Shown: positions 60,654 through 64,000 of the stretch, one piece after another
How the letters are laid out: each line of letters opens with the position of its first letter
Position numbering within the stretch: the first letter of the stretch is position 1
Source: Persicirhabdus sediminis
GTDB taxonomy: Bacteria; Verrucomicrobiota; Verrucomicrobiia; Verrucomicrobiales; Akkermansiaceae
Direction: 5' to 3'
Assembly (NCBI RefSeq): GCF_016595495.1
Contig: NZ_JAENIM010000041.1
Coordinates: forward strand, 62,001-126,000
Length of the DNA: 64,000 bases
Made by a program: the position numbers and the translations under genes
Notes under the pieces: generated by a model
The model's database searches: none
What the model was told of the DNA's origin: nothing
Seen by the model: the letters and a program-made list of their open reading frames with translations, nothing else

Positions 60654-62237
60654 TTACTTTTTTTTGCGAAGGAATGGAGGGATGTCGAGGTCCTCACCGT
60701 CGTAGAGGTTTGGTTTCTCGCCTTCGAATTTACCTTTTGGTCCACCGTCGAGCTCAAGTTCAGCTTGGTCAGGAGAAACGGCTGGTTTGGCTGGGTCAAC
60801 TGGATCCGCTGAGCTATCAGGGAGTTCGATTTCATCACTGACCTCCTCTTTTACTGGAGGTAGATCGGCTTCGTTGATTGGTGCAAAAATTGAATCAGAT
60901 ACTTTGTCTTCATCTTTCTCGCTTGGTGTAGACCACTCGGCGATAGCGACTTCAGGTTTCTCCTCATCGCTTGAAGAAGTGAGGTCTTCAAAAACTGGTG
61001 CGTTGAGGCGAACGATGTCATCATCGTTAGAAGGTGTTTCAGTTAGTCCGCCTTCGATAGTTTGATTGAGCAGATCTAGCGGGTTTTCACTTTCTTCACT
61101 AGCTGGAGTGATGCTGCCAAAGTCTGGTGTTGGAGTGCTTTCCTGAGGAGTCACTTCAGCTGGTGTTGAGGCAACTGGCTCAGCGATAGCTGGGCTAGGA
61201 ACTACTTGGGCAACTGGCTCGAGCTTTGGCTCAGCCTGAACAACTGGCTCTGGCTTGGCATGCAGAGCAGCTTCTGGCAGCGAGCTAATGAGAGTGACGG
61301 ATACATCGTCTTGCATGCTAGGGTCGACGGCCACACCAAAGAGGATGTGAGCATTGTCTGGCACGTGCTTGCTGAGTGACTGCATGAGAAGCTCAACTTC
61401 GTAGAGTGATAGATTGTCACCACCGCAGATGTGAACGAGCACGGTGTCAGCGCGCTTGAGCAGAGCGCCTTTGTCTAGCAGAGGGCTGGTGAGTGCGTTT
61501 TCTAATGACTTTGTGCTGCGGTTTTCGCCAGATGCTAGACCTGAACCAAACAGGCAGCGTGAGCTGGTAGTGTTGAGAGCGGTCATCAGATCATCGAGAC
61601 CGATGTTGATGATGCCTGGGCGAGAAACGATGCGTGTAACGGCCTGGATGCTCTGTGCGATCATGCGGTCAGCAGCGGAGAAGGCATCGTGGATGCCTTT
61701 GTCTGCTAGGACGAGTTCACCCATGCGCTGGTTATCAAAAGTGATGAGAGCGTTAGAAAGAACTGAGAGTTCGTTGAGTGATGTCTCAGCTTGTTCGCGG
61801 CGGCGCTTGCCTTCAAATGGGAATGGCATGGTGGCAAAAACCACCACAAATGCGCCAGCTTCACGAGCGAGGCGAGCAAGTAGCGGTGCGGCGCCTGAGC
61901 CAGTACCACCACCTAAACCTACGCAGATGAAGACGATTTTGTGATTTTTCAGAGAAGCTAGCAGCTCGTCTTGATTTTCTCTAGCAGCGTTGAGACCAAC
62001 TTCAGGGTCACCACCCGCACCGAGTCCACGAGTAAGGTCGCGTCCGATCTGGATTTTCTCTTTGGCGACAGAAGTAGACAGCGAGCGCATGTCTGTATTG
62101 ATGGTGAGCATGTCGATGCCACCAAAGCCGTCGAGGGCTGCGCGGTCGATGATGTTAGCGCCTGCGCCACCAATGCCTACGAGCTTGATAGCAGATTCGG
62201 GGATCGTTTGTTGCGGATCATTTTTGTAACCGATCAT
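60654..62237 (-). CDS. ftsZ: Cell division protein FtsZ
   Basis: 527 residues. Tubulin-like GTPase that forms the Z ring. GTP-binding motifs: 'GIGGAGANIID' near 21, tubulin signature 'GGGTGSG' at 109-115, 'PFPFEGKRRREQA' and 'NADL/FDNQRM' region. The C-terminal linker (about 320-515) is very long (~200 residues), acidic and rich in Pro/Ser/Glu, and ends with the conserved interaction peptide 'DIPPFLRKKK'. It is 31 bp downstream of ftsA. Confidence 0.98.
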   Translation of the reverse strand: MIGYKNDPQQTIPESAIKLVGIGGAGANIIDRAALDGFGGIDMLTINTDMRSLSTSVAKEKIQIGRDLTRGLGAGGDPEVGLNAARENQDELLASLKNHKIVFICVGLGGGTGSGAAPLLARLAREAGAFVVVFATMPFPFEGKRRREQAETSLNELSVLSNALITFDNQRMGELVLADKGIHDAFSAADRMIAQSIQAVTRIVSRPGIINIGLDDLMTALNTTSSRCLFGSGLASGENRSTKSLENALTSPLLDKGALLKRADTVLVHICGGDNLSLYEVELLMQSLSKHVPDNAHILFGVAVDPSMQDDVSVTLISSLPEAALHAKPEPVVQAEPKLEPVAQVVPSPAIAEPVASTPAEVTPQESTPTPDFGSITPASEESENPLDLLNQTIEGGLTETPSNDDDIVRLNAPVFEDLTSSSDEEKPEVAIAEWSTPSEKDEDKVSDSIFAPINEADLPPVKEEVSDEIELPDSSADPVDPAKPAVSPDQAELELDGGPKGKFEGEKPNLYDGEDLDIPPFLRKKK

Positions 62238-62268
62238 AATAAATTTTTAGTGTGGAGTATGTGTTAAA

Positions 62269-63495
62269 TTAACCGAATGGCCAGATTGCTCGTCCTAATG
62301 TTCGAACAAAACGGCTGATTTTGTTGCCGCCGGTGGTTGCTTGTCGTTCGCTATCGATTAGCTGAGCGTAGCGAATGAGACCGATAGCGGTGGCGTATTG
62401 GGGAGATCTGAAGTTGGCGTGAACGCCGCTGATGTCTGGCTGATCAGCCTCGTAAACAGGGAGGTCAAAGACGCTGTTTACCAGCTGGGAAAAGCCACGC
62501 ATCTGGCTGGCTCCACCAGTGAGGAAGACACCGGTGCCGACGCGGCTGAGTTCTTCTTTTGGTAGATTGTTTTTTACTAACTGGAGTGTTTCTTCCAGTC
62601 GGTAGTTGATGATGCCATTGAGTGTTTCGCGCTCGATCTCTGTTTCTGTGAAACCTTTGTCGTCGGTAACGCGGATTTTTCCCACGTTGTGAGCCGGGTT
62701 TCCGGAGGCGTCACCTTCTGTTTTTTTGACTTTCTCAGCCTCTGATAGAGGGATGCGAGTGACTAGGTGGATGTCATTGGTGACGTGCTCGCCGCCTACT
62801 GGGATGCAGCCAGAAGCCGCGATTGAGCCATTGTGATAGAGAACGTAGTCGGTGGTGCCGCCGCCCATGTCGATGACTAAGGCGCCGGAATCTTTGCCTT
62901 CGCGGTCCAGCGCCACGAGGGCTGAAGCGATAGGTGAAAATACAACATCATCCACTTCTAGCGGAATCTCACGCACGCATTTGATACTGTTTTGAATGCG
63001 TGTGCGGATGCCGTGAACGATGTGGTAGTCGACATCTAGTGTGCGCCCGTGAAGACCAACTGGGCTGACATTGTGGTCGTGGCCGTCGAGGCGGTAGTTG
63101 CGGATCAGAGAGTGGAGGTAAACGTTGTCGCTAGGAATGGATACATCTCTAGCAATTTCGGTAGCCTCGGTGACATGGCCGATGTGCACTTCCTCTTCCT
63201 CTTCTGGTAGACGGTAGGTGCCACGGTTGTTGACGCCTTTAATGTGTGATCCTGTGACCGCTAGAAATACGCTGTTAATTTCTACGTCGCTGAGGTCTTC
63301 AGCCTCCAGCAATGCGGATTTCACCCCAGCTCTAGCGAGCGGGTAATCTGAGATTTCTCCACGTCTAACCCCCGCTGAGCCATTTTCACTGACCGCAAGG
63401 ATTTTGAGCGAGTCGTCGGGTTTTACCTCAGCAACGACCATGCAGGTTTTGCTGGTGCCTATTTCAAGGCCGACATGAATTTTAGACTTCGCCAT
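62269..63495 (-). CDS. ftsA: Cell division protein FtsA
   Basis: 408 residues. Actin-like ATPase anchoring FtsZ. 'HVGLEIGTSKTCMVVAEV' (phosphate 1), 'GALVIDMGGGTTDYVLY' (phosphate 2), 'GVFLTGGASQMRGF' (adenosine). The C-terminal 'NKISRFVRTLGRAIWPFG' is the predicted amphipathic membrane-targeting helix. Operon with ftsQ (upstream) and ftsZ. Confidence 0.98.
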   Translation of the reverse strand: MAKSKIHVGLEIGTSKTCMVVAEVKPDDSLKILAVSENGSAGVRRGEISDYPLARAGVKSALLEAEDLSDVEINSVFLAVTGSHIKGVNNRGTYRLPEEEEEVHIGHVTEATEIARDVSIPSDNVYLHSLIRNYRLDGHDHNVSPVGLHGRTLDVDYHIVHGIRTRIQNSIKCVREIPLEVDDVVFSPIASALVALDREGKDSGALVIDMGGGTTDYVLYHNGSIAASGCIPVGGEHVTNDIHLVTRIPLSEAEKVKKTEGDASGNPAHNVGKIRVTDDKGFTETEIERETLNGIINYRLEETLQLVKNNLPKEELSRVGTGVFLTGGASQMRGFSQLVNSVFDLPVYEADQPDISGVHANFRSPQYATAIGLIRYAQLIDSERQATTGGNKISRFVRTLGRAIWPFG

Positions 63496-63546
63496 AGATG
63501 TGGTATTAAAAAAGTTTTAATTATTACGTTTGGTGTGTGGAGAGGT

Positions 63547-64000
63547 TTATTGATTGGAGGGGGTATTCGTCTCAGCAGGTAGTTCAGGTGACTGGACAAA
63601 GCGCACTGGGATGTTCTTATCTGGAATAAGGTTAATGTGTGCGATTTGTCGACCTGTTTTCTTGCAGTGGTTCTGCGCTTGCAGCAAATCAGAGAGTTGA
63701 CGGTCATGGTCGTACAGGCCAAATATTGCCTCCGTGCCATCCATACAACTCGCTTGCATGGAATAAAAATTTAGCACCTCGACTTTGTCAAATCTCCACT
63801 GCTCATTATCCACTTTTTCTTGTGACAGCAGTATTAAATTGAGCGCCCGCTTGATCTCGGTGGAGCCAATCTCTTCGCCTAACTTGATTTTTCTATAATC
63901 TTCATCCGAGCATTTGATTAGCGGCAGGTCTTTGGCGTGTTGCCAATAATCAGCATGGCAGAAAAAGGGCACGCCCGATTTGTCTAGCAAAACGCCAGAA
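63547..64000 (-). CDS. ftsQ: FtsQ-like cell division protein, N-terminus outside the window
   Basis: The last 150 codons of a frame open to base 64000. The visible part shows the FtsQ/DivIB pattern: 'SGVLLDKSGVPFF', 'DLPLIKC', a beta-rich middle, and a strand 'QWRFDKVEVLNFYSMQ'. POTRA and membrane part lie outside. 51 bp before ftsA in the same direction. The frame-open start codon at 63990 is only a window artefact. Confidence 0.75.
   Translation of the reverse strand, partial: SGVLLDKSGVPFFCHADYWQHAKDLPLIKCSDEDYRKIKLGEEIGSTEIKRALNLILLSQEKVDNEQWRFDKVEVLNFYSMQASCMDGTEAIFGLYDHDRQLSDLLQAQNHCKKTGRQIAHINLIPDKNIPVRFVQSPELPAETNTPSNQ

Overview
The window looks like chromosomal DNA of a marine-type verrucomicrobium (PVC superphylum). 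This is inferred from gene content: an ftsQ-ftsA-ftsZ division cluster, two separate DUF58/von Willebrand A gene blocks, very large secreted LamG/beta-propeller/cytochrome c proteins, an HzsA-related cytochrome, secreted glycoside hydrolases and a sialate-acetylesterase-type enzyme. The species cannot be named from the sequence. I saw no rRNA, tRNA or CRISPR array. The DNA is unusually rich in the tetramer CTAG and the hexamer AGCTGG/CCAGCT.

Layout. 1-12.7 kb: a truncated secreted propeller protein; sufE; a fusion of a retropepsin-like protease with a RimK-type glutamate ligase; a GH31-GH43-like carbohydrate operon; a beta-carbonic anhydrase; and a pirin-yceI pair divergent from a LysR regulator. 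12.8-24.5 kb: large exported proteins, namely an acetylesterase with LamG and cadherin-like domains, a 1.7-thousand-residue LamG/propeller/di-heme protein, and an HzsA-related cytochrome. 24.7-29.6 kb: a DUF1573-type protein, a gene remnant, a secreted protein of unknown function, a dead IS3-family transposase and a 2-kb array of alternating hairpin-rich modules.

29.7-36 kb is an accessory island, all on the minus strand. It holds four unknown or weakly assigned proteins (one with a PD-(D/E)XK-like nuclease signature), a two-gene SIR2-HerA antiphage-type pair and a small P-loop kinase-like protein. 36-45.6 kb is one minus-strand block: moxR, DUF58, DUF4381, batA, batB, batC-like and batD-like, preceded by two tandem DUF1254/DUF1214 paralogues. 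Near-identical ~25-bp direct repeats sit at both edges of this block, and a third copy lies inside the island. The block is also poorer in CTAG than its surroundings.

45.6-47.2 kb has no genes. It carries 13 perfect copies of GGGTGAA and a second array of mini-hairpin modules that includes a perfect 117-bp duplication. 47.2-59.2 kb: rplS, a lipase-like lipoprotein, and a six-gene minus-strand operon (membrane protein, ABC ATPase, ABC-2 permease, DUF58, two BatA/vWA membrane proteins). 59.4-64 kb: an L,D-transpeptidase lipoprotein, a small lipoprotein, ftsZ, ftsA and the 3' end of ftsQ, a cell-envelope and division neighbourhood.
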